From Anatilimnocola aggregata (GTDB lineage Bacteria; Planctomycetota; Planctomycetia; Pirellulales; Pirellulaceae): 64,000 nucleotides of DNA. The DNA is taken from the NCBI RefSeq assembly GCF_007747655.1, contig NZ_CP036274.1, positions 3,968,001 through 4,032,000 of the forward strand, in the 5' to 3' direction. Below are positions 42,147 to 52,753 of the stretch, piece after piece. A program made the translations under genes and the position numbers. A model generated the notes under the pieces. That model saw only the letters and a list, made by a program, of their open reading frames with translations. It searched no databases and was not told the DNA's origin. Positions within the stretch are counted from its first letter, which is position 1. Each line of letters begins with the position of its first letter.

Positions 42147-42202
42147 ACCTGCAACCTTCTGCACCCCATGCAGACGCGCTAGCCAGGTTACGCTACACCC
42201 CG
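42128..42202 (-). tRNA. tRNA-Pro (anticodon GGG)
   Basis: Minus strand, 75 nt without CCA. Acceptor CGGGGTG pairs with CACCCCG, discriminator A. D-arm region GCGTAACCTGGCTAGCGC, anticodon stem TCTGC/GCAGA with loop ATGGGGT (anticodon GGG), and T-arm CAGGTTCAAATCCTG with the standard GTTCAAATC. CCA is not encoded. Its 3' end overlaps the last codons of the serine recombinase gene. Confidence 0.95.
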
Positions 42203-43020
42203 GTGTTGGTTAACGAAAACGAAATTGACTTCAGATCCGTTAACCAAACCGTTAACATCCCATATTGGGCTGAATGATGCAATCGGGGATTTCGAATGTC
42301 CAAGGGGGCCCAAGGTAACCTAGGTAATCATCGGATGTACGAATTGGCCGAGGCCCTCACGCTGACAGACGTTTGGTCCGTCTGCTTGCGGCTCGCCAAA
42401 GCCGCGTGAGCGAGGTGCTTACCGCGCTGCGTTAGTAGCGAGCGGACCATCCACGGCTGAAGATGAACAACTCACATCGCACGATTCCGGCGCCGTCGTC
42501 TGCCGCAACATCACGTAGCTGGCGAAAACGAGTCGCGGTTGAAATATCCCGAGTATCCCCTGGCAGCTCTGCGCGCCTCGACTGCGATGAATAAATCGCT
42601 CGTCGAAGAAATAAACTACCGCGAAATTGACTATGTTTCCCTAACGGAGCGGTGGGGGCTCCATTTTGGCAGGCACTCGTGGCATCGATAAACAGGCCAG
42701 TACAGATTCACTTTGGAGCTGCGACGTTTTCAACACTAGAACATGCGCAACCGGCAAAGGTGTTAAATTGGGATGAACTTTCGGGTGATTCCGGGGCACA
42801 CACCTGCGGAGGAATCGAATCCTATGCTCCCAGCAACCGGCAAAAAAGGGGAATTCGTCCCCATTACTTAACACAACACTTTCTGGGAATTAGGCTTAGT
42901 TCATGAGAGCGGCGGGATTCTCTCCTCTCCACCCGCCAGCAATCCAAACTGCCCGGCCACTAGTTTCCTCGGCCTAAGTATGTCCTCCTGAACCTCCGCC
43001 CACCAAGGACTGCCCATTCA
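42203..43020. other. 818-bp region without a recognisable gene
   Basis: Between tRNA-Pro and the MoxR operon I see no convincing gene. Short open frames here have no family resemblance. GTTAAC words recur near 42208, 42237 and 42248, just upstream of the tRNA, which may belong to its promoter region. The moxR promoter should lie towards the right end, but I cannot pick it out with confidence. Confidence 0.5.
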
Positions 43021-44079
<1,059 letters not shown>

Positions 44080-44997
44080 GGCGATCAAGCGAATCTCCCG
44101 GCTGGAAGTTCGGGCGCGGCACATCGTCGAAGGGTTTCTTTCGGGTATGCATCGCAGTCCCTACTTCGGGCAATCGGTCGAGTTTCTGCAACATCGCGAA
44201 TATGTGATCGGCGACGACCTGCGGCACGTCGACTGGAAAGTCTGGGCGCGCCAAGACCGTCTCTACATCAAACAGTTCGAAGAAGAAACCAATCTTCGCT
44301 GCCATCTGCTCGTCGACGTGTCGAAGAGCATGCAGTACGGCAACGGTCATCTCAATAAGTTCGAATACGCCAGTACACTCGCCGCCACGTTGGGGTACCT
44401 CGTTCTCCGCCAGCAAGATTCGGTAGGTTGCGTCACGTTCGATGATCGGTTGCGAACACAGGTTCCCGGACGTTCGCAGCACAATCATATTCTGGCGATC
44501 ACCGCTGCCCTTTCCGCGCAATCGCACACCGACAAAACGGACATGTATGCCGTCCTGCGTAACGCAGCGGAAGGGCTGCCGCGTCGCGGTCTGGTCGTGT
44601 TGGTTTCCGATCTGCTGGCCGATCGTCCTGGGCTGATCAAAGGCCTGCGCATGCTTCGCCAACGGGGTCATGATGTGCTGGTCTTCCATGTGATGGATGA
44701 CGACGAACTCGATTTTCCGTTCAACGGCCCGATGCGGTTCGACGGGATGGAAACCGACGACTTTTTGAACTGCAATCCGCGTGCGCTGCGTGAAGGTTAC
44801 CTTGCCGCGCTTCAAGCGTTCCTCGACGAAGTTCGTCGCGAATGTGCAAAAGCAGCTTGCGACTACGCGCTCGTGCGGACCAGCGACCCGCTCGATGCCG
44901 TGCTTGCTACCTTCCTGAGTAAGCGTTTAGCGGTGATGAATAGATACTAGTTTTTCCCTGTCCCAGAACTCGGAACCCAGAACTCCTAACTTTCGCG

Positions 44998-47340
44998 ATG
45001 CAATTCGTCCACACAGCTCTGATTGGCGGTTTTTTGCTGGCGATTCTGCCGCTGTTGATCCATTTGATCAACATGATGCGGCACAAGCGCGTCCAATGGG
45101 CCGCCATGGAGTTTTTGCTGCAGAGCTACAAGAAGCACCGCACCTGGGTGTGGCTGAAGCAACTGCTGTTGCTCCTATCGCGGATGACGATCATTGCCCT
45201 GATTGTGGCGATGCTGGCTCAGTTGAAGACGCAGGATCAATGGCTGGCAATTTTTGGTGGCAAGGTGACTCACCACTACATCGTGGTTGATGACAGTTAC
45301 TCGATGTCGGACCGCGTAGCCGGTGCCAGCGCGCTCGATCTGGCTCGCCAGGTAACTCGGTCGATCGTCACTCGCGCGGGGCAGCAAGATGGCCAGCAGA
45401 AATTAACTCTCATTCGCTTTTCGCAAGTGAAATCGGCGAATGAGGCCGACGCCGAAGCTGAGACAAAAACAAGCGCCACGAGCCAGGCCGATCTCAATGC
45501 CGAAGTGCTGAATGCGGCCTTCGACGAAACCCTGGAACAAAAGCAGCGGCTCTTCGAGCCCACAGCGCTTTCTTTGTCACCCCTCGAATCGCTGCAGGCT
45601 ATCAAACAATTGATGGGACAAGGGCGCGACGAGACCAGCATCGTCTATCTGCTTTCCGACTTCCGCGAGAAGGACTGGGAAAGCCCGAAAGATTTGCGTC
45701 AAGCGTTCCTCGATATTCAACAGTTGGGCGGTGAGATTCACCTCGTCGATTGTGCCCGCAGTTCCACGGCCAATTTAGGCATCGTCGATATTTCCCCCGC
45801 TGACGAAACCCGCGCAGCCGGCGTTCCGCTGTTCGTGTTCATCAGCGTGCGGAATCACGGCACTAAGCCTGCGAGCAAAGTGCAAGTGAAAGTCCGCTCG
45901 ACCACCTACGAAGAGGCCTCGGCCAGCGGCCCGAGTCCCGAACAACTAGGCAGTACGACTGAGGAAATCGCGACCCTGCTCATCGACGACATTGGCCCCG
46001 GCGAGACGATCACCCGCCGCGTGCAAGTTTTTTACGAGAAGCCGGGCAAGCATGTCGTCGAAGCTATCTTACCTGAGGATCCGATCGAGGCCGATAATCG
46101 CTGCTGGTGTGTTGTCAATTTTCCGGACGGCGAGAAGACTTTGATTGTCGATGGTACGACCGAGCAACTAAATGCGTATTACCTAGAAGTTGGCTTTCGT
46201 CCGCTGCAAAAGTCCAACACAGGCATTCGTCCCGATATTCAGCCGGTGTCGTTCCTGCGTGATGCGACGCCCCAAACTCTGAATGCCTATTCGACCATCT
46301 ATCTGCTCGATGTGCCGCGCCTCGATGGCCGCGCGGTGGAATCGCTGGAGGCGTATGTACGTGGCGGCGGCGGCGTGGCAATTTTTGCCGGCCCCGATGT
46401 CCTTACCGACTTTTACAACCGCAGCCTGTATCGAGATGGCCAGGGGATGCTCCCCGCACCACTCGGAGACGAAGCTGTCTTGGGCGAAGACATCGATGGT
46501 CAAACACCGGACCTCGATTTGGAAAAGCATCCGATCTTCAACTTCTTCCTCGATGAAGCGAATCCGCTGATTCGAGGCGTGACCGTTTATCGCTTTCGCC
46601 GCTTGCTCGCGAGTTGGAAACCTTCGCCCCAAAGTGGCACCGAAGTCATTGCTCGCCTTCGCGATCGGAGCCCGCTCTTTGTCGAGAAGCAGTTCGGCGA
46701 AGGGAAAGTAGTGCTCGCCCTGACGACGGCTGCTCCTAAGTGGAACGACTGGGCGAAGAACCCCAGCTTTGTGGTTCTCGCGCTCAAGTTGCAATCACAC
46801 CTGGCGAATCCCAGACGGCTCGATGATCCGCGCCTGGTCGGCACGCCACTCGATTTGCAACTTCCTGCCAGTCAATATCGGACTGATCTCAGTTTCGTAC
46901 TGCCTGGCAAGAAAGAAGATACTCGCTTCAAGGTGGCTCAGATTGCGCAGAAGGATGGCGATCAACTCGATTCCGGAATTGGTGGCGGAGTGCTCGACGG
47001 CCGCCGCAATACCCAAACCGATCTCGCTGGTGTTTATGAAGCCTGGCCCATTTCGCTCAAGGGAGATGTCGACCTGCGGCGCTGGGCGCTGAACGTCGAG
47101 CCCGAAGAAGGGAATCTGGCGCGATTGAGTGGAGATGCCTTGCTTAAGACGATTGAACCCGTGCGCGCCTCGCATCACATTGCGGAACAATATCAACAGG
47201 GCGAGGCAGTGGCCTCCGGCTACAACTTAAGTCTGTTCGTCATGGGGTTGCTGGTCAGCTTGCTGATTGGTGAACAGGCCTTGGCTTATTCGACGAGTTT
47301 TCACCCCTTCCAACGAATCGCCGGAGCAAGCCGCTTATGA
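44998..47340 (+). CDS. BatA/vWA-type membrane protein (780 aa)
   Basis: The N-terminus is the BatA (aerotolerance regulator N-terminal) domain: FVHTALIGGFLLAILPLLIH then LINMMRHKRVQWAAMEFLLQ and a second helix near residues 60-75. A vWA domain with MIDAS-like DDSYSMSD follows around residues 97-260. The extracytoplasmic part has CARDB/Ig-like beta sandwich (VFISVRNHGTKPASKVQVKV) and a glutamine-amidotransferase-like segment (YLLDVPRLDGRAVESLEAYV). The last helix near 740-760 (LSLFVMGLLVSLLIGEQALA) reanchors the protein. Its TGA overlaps the next ATG (ATGA). Confidence 0.88.
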   Translation: MQFVHTALIGGFLLAILPLLIHLINMMRHKRVQWAAMEFLLQSYKKHRTWVWLKQLLLLLSRMTIIALIVAMLAQLKTQDQWLAIFGGKVTHHYIVVDDSYSMSDRVAGASALDLARQVTRSIVTRAGQQDGQQKLTLIRFSQVKSANEADAEAETKTSATSQADLNAEVLNAAFDETLEQKQRLFEPTALSLSPLESLQAIKQLMGQGRDETSIVYLLSDFREKDWESPKDLRQAFLDIQQLGGEIHLVDCARSSTANLGIVDISPADETRAAGVPLFVFISVRNHGTKPASKVQVKVRSTTYEEASASGPSPEQLGSTTEEIATLLIDDIGPGETITRRVQVFYEKPGKHVVEAILPEDPIEADNRCWCVVNFPDGEKTLIVDGTTEQLNAYYLEVGFRPLQKSNTGIRPDIQPVSFLRDATPQTLNAYSTIYLLDVPRLDGRAVESLEAYVRGGGGVAIFAGPDVLTDFYNRSLYRDGQGMLPAPLGDEAVLGEDIDGQTPDLDLEKHPIFNFFLDEANPLIRGVTVYRFRRLLASWKPSPQSGTEVIARLRDRSPLFVEKQFGEGKVVLALTTAAPKWNDWAKNPSFVVLALKLQSHLANPRRLDDPRLVGTPLDLQLPASQYRTDLSFVLPGKKEDTRFKVAQIAQKDGDQLDSGIGGGVLDGRRNTQTDLAGVYEAWPISLKGDVDLRRWALNVEPEEGNLARLSGDALLKTIEPVRASHHIAEQYQQGEAVASGYNLSLFVMGLLVSLLIGEQALAYSTSFHPFQRIAGASRL

Positions 47341-50117
47341 TTGCTCCCGCGCTTCTCGCTGCCGACGCCAACAGCGGGGTGTATTACCAACTGGCAAGAC
47401 TGCAGTCACTCTCGGAGTGGTGGCAATGGCTGCTGCTGATCGGGGTGATCGCGGCCATCGTCAGTTACGTCGTCTGGATGTATCGCAAGGATAGCGTCGA
47501 ATTAACGACCGCTCTGGCCATTCTGCTCGGCGGACTGCGACTGTTCGCGCTGCTCGGCATTCTGCTGTTCTTCTTTCAACTTGAGAAGCGGACACAAAAG
47601 ACGATCGTCAAGAACTCGCGGGCACTGCTGCTGGTCGATACCAGCCAGAGCATGGGACTGCGCGATGCCGATTCCACGTCCGTTCCGGCGATGCCGAGCA
47701 GGCTGGAACAAGTCGTGCTCGAATTGAAGAGCGGGCAACTCTTGCCCGAGTTGCGCAAGCAGCACGATGTGGTCGTCTATCGCTTCGACGCTGCGGAATC
47801 GCCCGTAGAAGTTGCCTCTCTACCGAAACTCCCCAGCGAACAGGCCGGTGCTGAAAATCAAACGCCGCAGCAGGAGTTACTCGCGTCGTTAGCCGGCGCA
47901 CGCAAACTGGCGCTGATTGCTGCCGGGATTCTAGCTGTCGCGGTTCTCGCCGGCGTGATTTATCTCATCTGGGGCCGCGCTACTACTGCTCAATCTCTCG
48001 CCCAACGCAAAGCGGGCGCGGAACAAAATGCCTATTCGCTGCTGGTGAGCGTCGTCTGCCTGATCATCGCCGCCGTGGTGTTCGGCACCGCGAACTTGCT
48101 GCATCCCGATATCAGCATCGGTGCGATTCTCGGCCTCAGCGAGCCCAAGGTCAGCTCGCCCACACAAGGAACTGAGAAGCAGGCTGAGTTGCCCCCCATC
48201 GATTGGGCCAATCAGTTGCTTCCTCGCGGCGTTGAAACGCGCCTGGGTGACAATCTGAAGGCGCTGGTCGACAAAGAACGGGGCGGCCCCATTGCTGCGA
48301 TTGTGGTCTTCTCCGATGGCGGTCAAAATGCGGGACTCGATGTCTCGGTAGCTTCCACTGTCGCGGCCGATTCACTCATCAGCGTGCATGGCATCGGGCT
48401 CGGTTCCGATAAACGCCCAGCGAACATCCGCGTCGTCGACTTGGAAGCACCAGAAAAGGTCTTTCCCGGCGATAAGTTCACCATTAGCGGTTACGTGCAG
48501 GGTGTCGGGCTGAACCAAACGGCGCTGACGGCGGAACTCGTCTCGACCGATGTCGAAGGCAAGGGTGAGCAGGTCGAAGACCAGCAAACCATCGATATTG
48601 GGAAGGCGGGCCAGATCATCCCGGTCAAATTCGAACTGAAGCCCGAGGAAGAAGGGGTTCGTCTCTTTAAGTTGCGTGTTGCACCGCAAACGGGTGAAAT
48701 CGAAAAGCGGGATAATGAGAAAACCGCCAAGGTGGAGATTGTCGACCGCAAGACAAAGGTTTTGCTGATTGCTGGCGGTCCAACGCGCGACTTTATCTTT
48801 CTTCGAAATCAATTGTTTCGCGATAAAGAGTCGACGGTCCACGTACTACTGCAATCAGCTCGTCCCGGCATCTCACAGGATGCGCACGAGATTCTGACTT
48901 CGTTCCCGACCGATCCGGACGAACTGTTCGAGTACGATGCGATCGTCGCCTTCGATCCCGATTGGGAAGCCTTCGACGACAAGCAGGTGCAATTGCTAGA
49001 AGATTTCGTGGCGGAAAAAGGTGGCGGTTTGATTGTGGTCGCTGGGCCGGTCTTCACGCCTCAATGGTCCAGCCGACGACGGGGCGATCCGCGGATCGAC
49101 ACGATCAAGAACCTCTATCCCATCTCCTTCTATTTCCAGGGCTCAGCCACCCTCAGCTTGGGACGTTTCGGTTCCGATAAGGCCTGGCCGCTTAATTTCT
49201 CTCGCGAGGGTGAAGAAGCGGAGTTCCTCTGGATCGACGAAACAGCGGAAGCCAACAAGCGAGCCTGGGATGATTTCGCCGGTGTATACGGCTACTACGC
49301 CATCAAAGATCCCAAGCCCGGTGCCCGGGTTTATGCCCGCTTCAGCGATCCAGACACGGCCCTCGATAACGAATTGCCCGTGTACTTTGCTGGCCATTTC
49401 TACGGCTCGGGACGAGTCTTCTTCATGGCCAGCGGCGAGTTGTGGCGCGTGCGGGCCGAAAACGACGTCTACTTTGAAACGTTCTACACGCGGCTCCTCC
49501 GCTGGGTTTCGGAAGGTCGCCGCCTGCGTGACTCCAGCCGAGGCGTGTTGCTGACGGACAAAGACCGCGCGCTGCTGGGCGACCCGATTGCCATCCGCGC
49601 GGTGTTGCAAGATGCCCAGTTCAAACCGCTGCAGGCTGAGCAAGTCGCTGCGACCATCATTCAGCCCGACAGCACTCGCATTCCGATCACGTTGCGCAAG
49701 ACGAAGGACGCGGATCGCCAAGGAACCTTCACCGAGCAATTCATCGCCCTGCAAGAAGGAGATTATCAAATCCAGCTTCAGCATCCGGCTGCCGCCGATT
49801 CTCTCCTGGTGCGTGACGTGCGCGTTCGTATGCCTGCCCTCGAAACCGAAAAGCCGGAGCGGAATGACAAAGTGCTGCGCGAAATGACCGACCGCACGGG
49901 CGGGCAGTATTTCGTCGGCCTCGATGCTGCTCTGCAAAGCAAGTCCGCAGGAACGAAGTCGCTGGTGGAGCTGATTAAGCCGCAAGATCAACGAAATGTA
50001 CTGCCAGGGACTCCTGACCGAACTTTCGATCGCGTTCTTATGACCTGGCTCATGGGCCTGATTTGTGGCGCGCTCTGCCTCGAATGGCTCTTCCGCCGTT
50101 TGAGCAAACTGGCTTAA
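47337..50117 (+). CDS. Large vWA / glutamine amidotransferase-like membrane protein (926 aa)
   Basis: Two N-terminal membrane helices (EWWQWLLLIGVIAAIVSYVV and LLGGLRLFALLGILLFFFQL) precede a vWA-like segment with DTSQSMGLRD (D-x-S-x-S). Further helices lie near 190-220 and 230-250. The extracytoplasmic half includes VLLIAGGPTRDFIFLRNQLF and GGLIVVAGPVFTPQ, resembling class I glutamine amidotransferase-like sandwich domains, and a beta-rich tail. A C-terminal helix (VLMTWLMGLICGALCLEWLF) anchors it. Probably the second vWA partner in the MoxR system; biochemical role unknown. Confidence 0.85.
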   Translation: MIAPALLAADANSGVYYQLARLQSLSEWWQWLLLIGVIAAIVSYVVWMYRKDSVELTTALAILLGGLRLFALLGILLFFFQLEKRTQKTIVKNSRALLLVDTSQSMGLRDADSTSVPAMPSRLEQVVLELKSGQLLPELRKQHDVVVYRFDAAESPVEVASLPKLPSEQAGAENQTPQQELLASLAGARKLALIAAGILAVAVLAGVIYLIWGRATTAQSLAQRKAGAEQNAYSLLVSVVCLIIAAVVFGTANLLHPDISIGAILGLSEPKVSSPTQGTEKQAELPPIDWANQLLPRGVETRLGDNLKALVDKERGGPIAAIVVFSDGGQNAGLDVSVASTVAADSLISVHGIGLGSDKRPANIRVVDLEAPEKVFPGDKFTISGYVQGVGLNQTALTAELVSTDVEGKGEQVEDQQTIDIGKAGQIIPVKFELKPEEEGVRLFKLRVAPQTGEIEKRDNEKTAKVEIVDRKTKVLLIAGGPTRDFIFLRNQLFRDKESTVHVLLQSARPGISQDAHEILTSFPTDPDELFEYDAIVAFDPDWEAFDDKQVQLLEDFVAEKGGGLIVVAGPVFTPQWSSRRRGDPRIDTIKNLYPISFYFQGSATLSLGRFGSDKAWPLNFSREGEEAEFLWIDETAEANKRAWDDFAGVYGYYAIKDPKPGARVYARFSDPDTALDNELPVYFAGHFYGSGRVFFMASGELWRVRAENDVYFETFYTRLLRWVSEGRRLRDSSRGVLLTDKDRALLGDPIAIRAVLQDAQFKPLQAEQVAATIIQPDSTRIPITLRKTKDADRQGTFTEQFIALQEGDYQIQLQHPAAADSLLVRDVRVRMPALETEKPERNDKVLREMTDRTGGQYFVGLDAALQSKSAGTKSLVELIKPQDQRNVLPGTPDRTFDRVLMTWLMGLICGALCLEWLFRRLSKLA

Positions 50118-50156
50118 AAAAATGAAACCCCGGCATCAGCCCGGGACTAACCGAAT

Positions 50157-52646
50157 ATGACCAGCACCACTGCCACCACGATGCCACTCGCCGACGATGT
50201 CCGGTCGGTATTGGCCGGTCTGCGCACGCGGATCAGGCTGTACGTTTGGCTAGAAGGTTTGGCGCTGGCGGTCATATGGGTGGCGCTCACGTTTTGGCTC
50301 GCGCTGGCGCTCGATTATCTGCCCGTGATCGTCGGCGCGAGTGAAATGCCCCTCGCAGCCCGCGCGGTCATGCTGCTGGTGATTGCCGGCGGCTGTGGCT
50401 ATATCTTCTATCGCTGGATCGGCGAGCGGGCATTCGTCCCCCTCGCCGATGAAAGCATGGCCATGCTCCTCGAGCGGCGATTCACCGACTTCAACGATAC
50501 GCTGATGACTTCCGTCGAGCTGAGTCAGCGGCATCCAGACGAAGTGGAATTCAATACCGAGATGTTTGCCCGCACTTCGAACGCTGCGCGGCAGATGTTA
50601 CCAAACGTGCGCTACGGCGCTGTCTTCAACCTGGCACGCCTGACTTTGCTCATTCTGCTGGCCATCGGCTTGATCCTTTCTCTAGCCGGCTTTGCCGTCG
50701 CTCGCCCGCAAGAGTTGGGAACTGCCGCCAATCGCCTGCTGCTGTTGCAAGATGTGGCCTGGCCGCGGCAGGCTCAGATTGAAATCGTTGGCATCGATGT
50801 GCAACGCACCCCGTCCGCCGAAGATCCGGCACCTCGCCCGCACACGATGGAGTTCGACAAGTCGAACCACCTCAAGGTCGCTAAAGGGGCCAACATCACC
50901 TTGCGCGTAAAGGCTAAGCTCCCTCCGGATGCAAAGCTGGTGCCGCAGTTCTGCACCGTCTATTACAACAGCCGCGCCCGCGAAGGTGTACGTGCCGAAC
51001 GCGGCCGCGTCGGCATGCAACAATTCCGTGACCAAGGTTCGTACCGCAATTTCTGGCTTGAAGAGAAGCCATTCAAGGGGATCATCTCGACGCTGGAGTT
51101 TGATGTTGTCGGCTACGATCACCGGGTGCGCGACTACGTCATCGAAGTCGTCGAGAGCCCCGCGGTCGTTGAAACGCTGCTCGATCTTGTCTATCCGCCC
51201 TACATTCAGGACGAAGCCACCAGCAGCTATCTCCCCAAGCTTGATAAGGCGTACTTGCCGTCGGGCGAGTTCCAGCCTGCCGGAACGCAAGTCACCTTGA
51301 AGTTCCGCTCCAGCAAAAATCTACAATCAGCGACCATCATCGATCCAGAAGCGAAGAAGGAAGCGGATGCCCTGGCCAAGTCGGAACTAGAAGCCGACCG
51401 CAAAAAAGCCAAAGACATTGTGTGGAACTACAGTGGCCAGTTGAATTCGAGCGATCCGTCACGATTTTCGTGTCAGGTTCCCAGCTTGGATAAGAACCTG
51501 GCACTTGAGGTTTCGCTCGTCGATACCGACGGCGTCACCACGGAACAGCCTCACCGGGTCTTCCTGTCGACCATCGAAGATCAGCCACCGCAGATTGAGG
51601 TGACTCTCAAGGGTATTGGCTCGGCCGTTACGCCCAACGTGCTGATTCCGATTCAGGGGACGATTAACGATGACTACGGTGTCGAGCAGCAAGGATCCAA
51701 GGATCAAGTTCGCTCGGTGGCTCGCTTGCAGTTGCAAACGGCTGACAGCGCCGATCCGCGGTCGCTGCCGTTCACGCTGGGCAAAGGTGGAGCGGTTGAG
51801 CAGGAGTTCGATTTCCGCGCGCTTCGCTCGCAAGACAAGGCTTTTGAATTGCAGCCCAAAGGCAAGCTGATCCTGAGCGTGAAAGCCAAGGATCGTTTCA
51901 ATCTCTACGGCAAAGATCCGCATGAAGGGACCGGCCAGATCTATTCGCTGGATGTGGTCACCCCCGAAGAACTGCTGCAGCAGCTCGAAGTCCGCGAGCT
52001 TGGCTTGCGGCGGCGCATGGAGCAGATCATTGAGGAAATGAATCAACTCCGCGATTCGCTCCTGCGAGTCAAAGCCAGCCTGGGACCGATGGCAGCCAGC
52101 ACGCCCGATCCCGAAGAAGTCCGCTCCGACGACAACGGCGACAAGCCGAAATCGCCGGAAGAGCTAGCAAAGGCCCGGGCAGAACTTCGGCTGATTCGCG
52201 TTCAGCGTGCGTTTCAGCAGAGTCAGAAGTCTGGACAGGAAACGTTGGGCGTGGCCGTCGGTTTCGCAGGTATCCGTGAGGAATTGATCAATAACCGGGT
52301 CGATACCGAAGACCGCAAAAAGCGTCTCAAGGAACAGATTTCCGACCCGCTTCAGGCCATTTGCCAGACTTCGTTCCCGGCCTTGGACGGCCAATTGCAG
52401 ACGCTCGAAGCAGCCCTCGGCAAGCTGCCGCCTATGTCGACCGACTCGCCCGAGCTGGCCGATGTAGCTTTGCAGGAGGCTACTGACACGATTGCCGAGC
52501 TCGATGCCGTCCTGCAAAAGATGCTTGATCTAGAAACTTTTAACGAATTGCTCGATATTGTTCGTGACTTGCTCGGCGATCAGGAAAAGCTGATCGACCG
52601 CACCAAACAGGAACGACGTCGCCAGGCACTCGAAGATCTGAAGTAG
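50157..52646 (+). CDS. Large coiled-coil membrane protein of the MoxR operon (829 aa)
   Basis: Three membrane helices near the N-terminus (LEGLALAVIWVALTFWLALA, ARAVMLLVIAGGCGYIFYRW and LARLTLLILLAIGLILSLAG), then a long soluble part. The middle is beta-rich (NHLKVAKGANITLRVKAKLP; PQIEVTLKGIGSAVTPNVLI). The C-terminal third is coiled coil (ELGLRRRMEQIIEEMNQLRD). This layout matches DUF4175-like planctomycete/proteobacterial membrane proteins that accompany vWA clusters. Function unknown. About 40 bp separate it from the upstream gene. Confidence 0.8.
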   Translation: MTSTTATTMPLADDVRSVLAGLRTRIRLYVWLEGLALAVIWVALTFWLALALDYLPVIVGASEMPLAARAVMLLVIAGGCGYIFYRWIGERAFVPLADESMAMLLERRFTDFNDTLMTSVELSQRHPDEVEFNTEMFARTSNAARQMLPNVRYGAVFNLARLTLLILLAIGLILSLAGFAVARPQELGTAANRLLLLQDVAWPRQAQIEIVGIDVQRTPSAEDPAPRPHTMEFDKSNHLKVAKGANITLRVKAKLPPDAKLVPQFCTVYYNSRAREGVRAERGRVGMQQFRDQGSYRNFWLEEKPFKGIISTLEFDVVGYDHRVRDYVIEVVESPAVVETLLDLVYPPYIQDEATSSYLPKLDKAYLPSGEFQPAGTQVTLKFRSSKNLQSATIIDPEAKKEADALAKSELEADRKKAKDIVWNYSGQLNSSDPSRFSCQVPSLDKNLALEVSLVDTDGVTTEQPHRVFLSTIEDQPPQIEVTLKGIGSAVTPNVLIPIQGTINDDYGVEQQGSKDQVRSVARLQLQTADSADPRSLPFTLGKGGAVEQEFDFRALRSQDKAFELQPKGKLILSVKAKDRFNLYGKDPHEGTGQIYSLDVVTPEELLQQLEVRELGLRRRMEQIIEEMNQLRDSLLRVKASLGPMAASTPDPEEVRSDDNGDKPKSPEELAKARAELRLIRVQRAFQQSQKSGQETLGVAVGFAGIREELINNRVDTEDRKKRLKEQISDPLQAICQTSFPALDGQLQTLEAALGKLPPMSTDSPELADVALQEATDTIAELDAVLQKMLDLETFNELLDIVRDLLGDQEKLIDRTKQERRRQALEDLK

Positions 52647-52753
52647 CGATTTGCAGCAGGCGGTGGGCAGTAAAGTCCGGTAAATCGTTGGAAATATCGC
52701 TCACAAAGCGGTACAACGAAGGTCTGGACGATTCCAGTTTAGGAGGGGTACAA

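Noticed and set aside
42128-42202. A duplicated tRNA-Pro 3' end as the left boundary of the island
   Set aside because: I looked for another copy of the tRNA 3' end in the window and found none by eye; the left boundary may be outside the window or lost.
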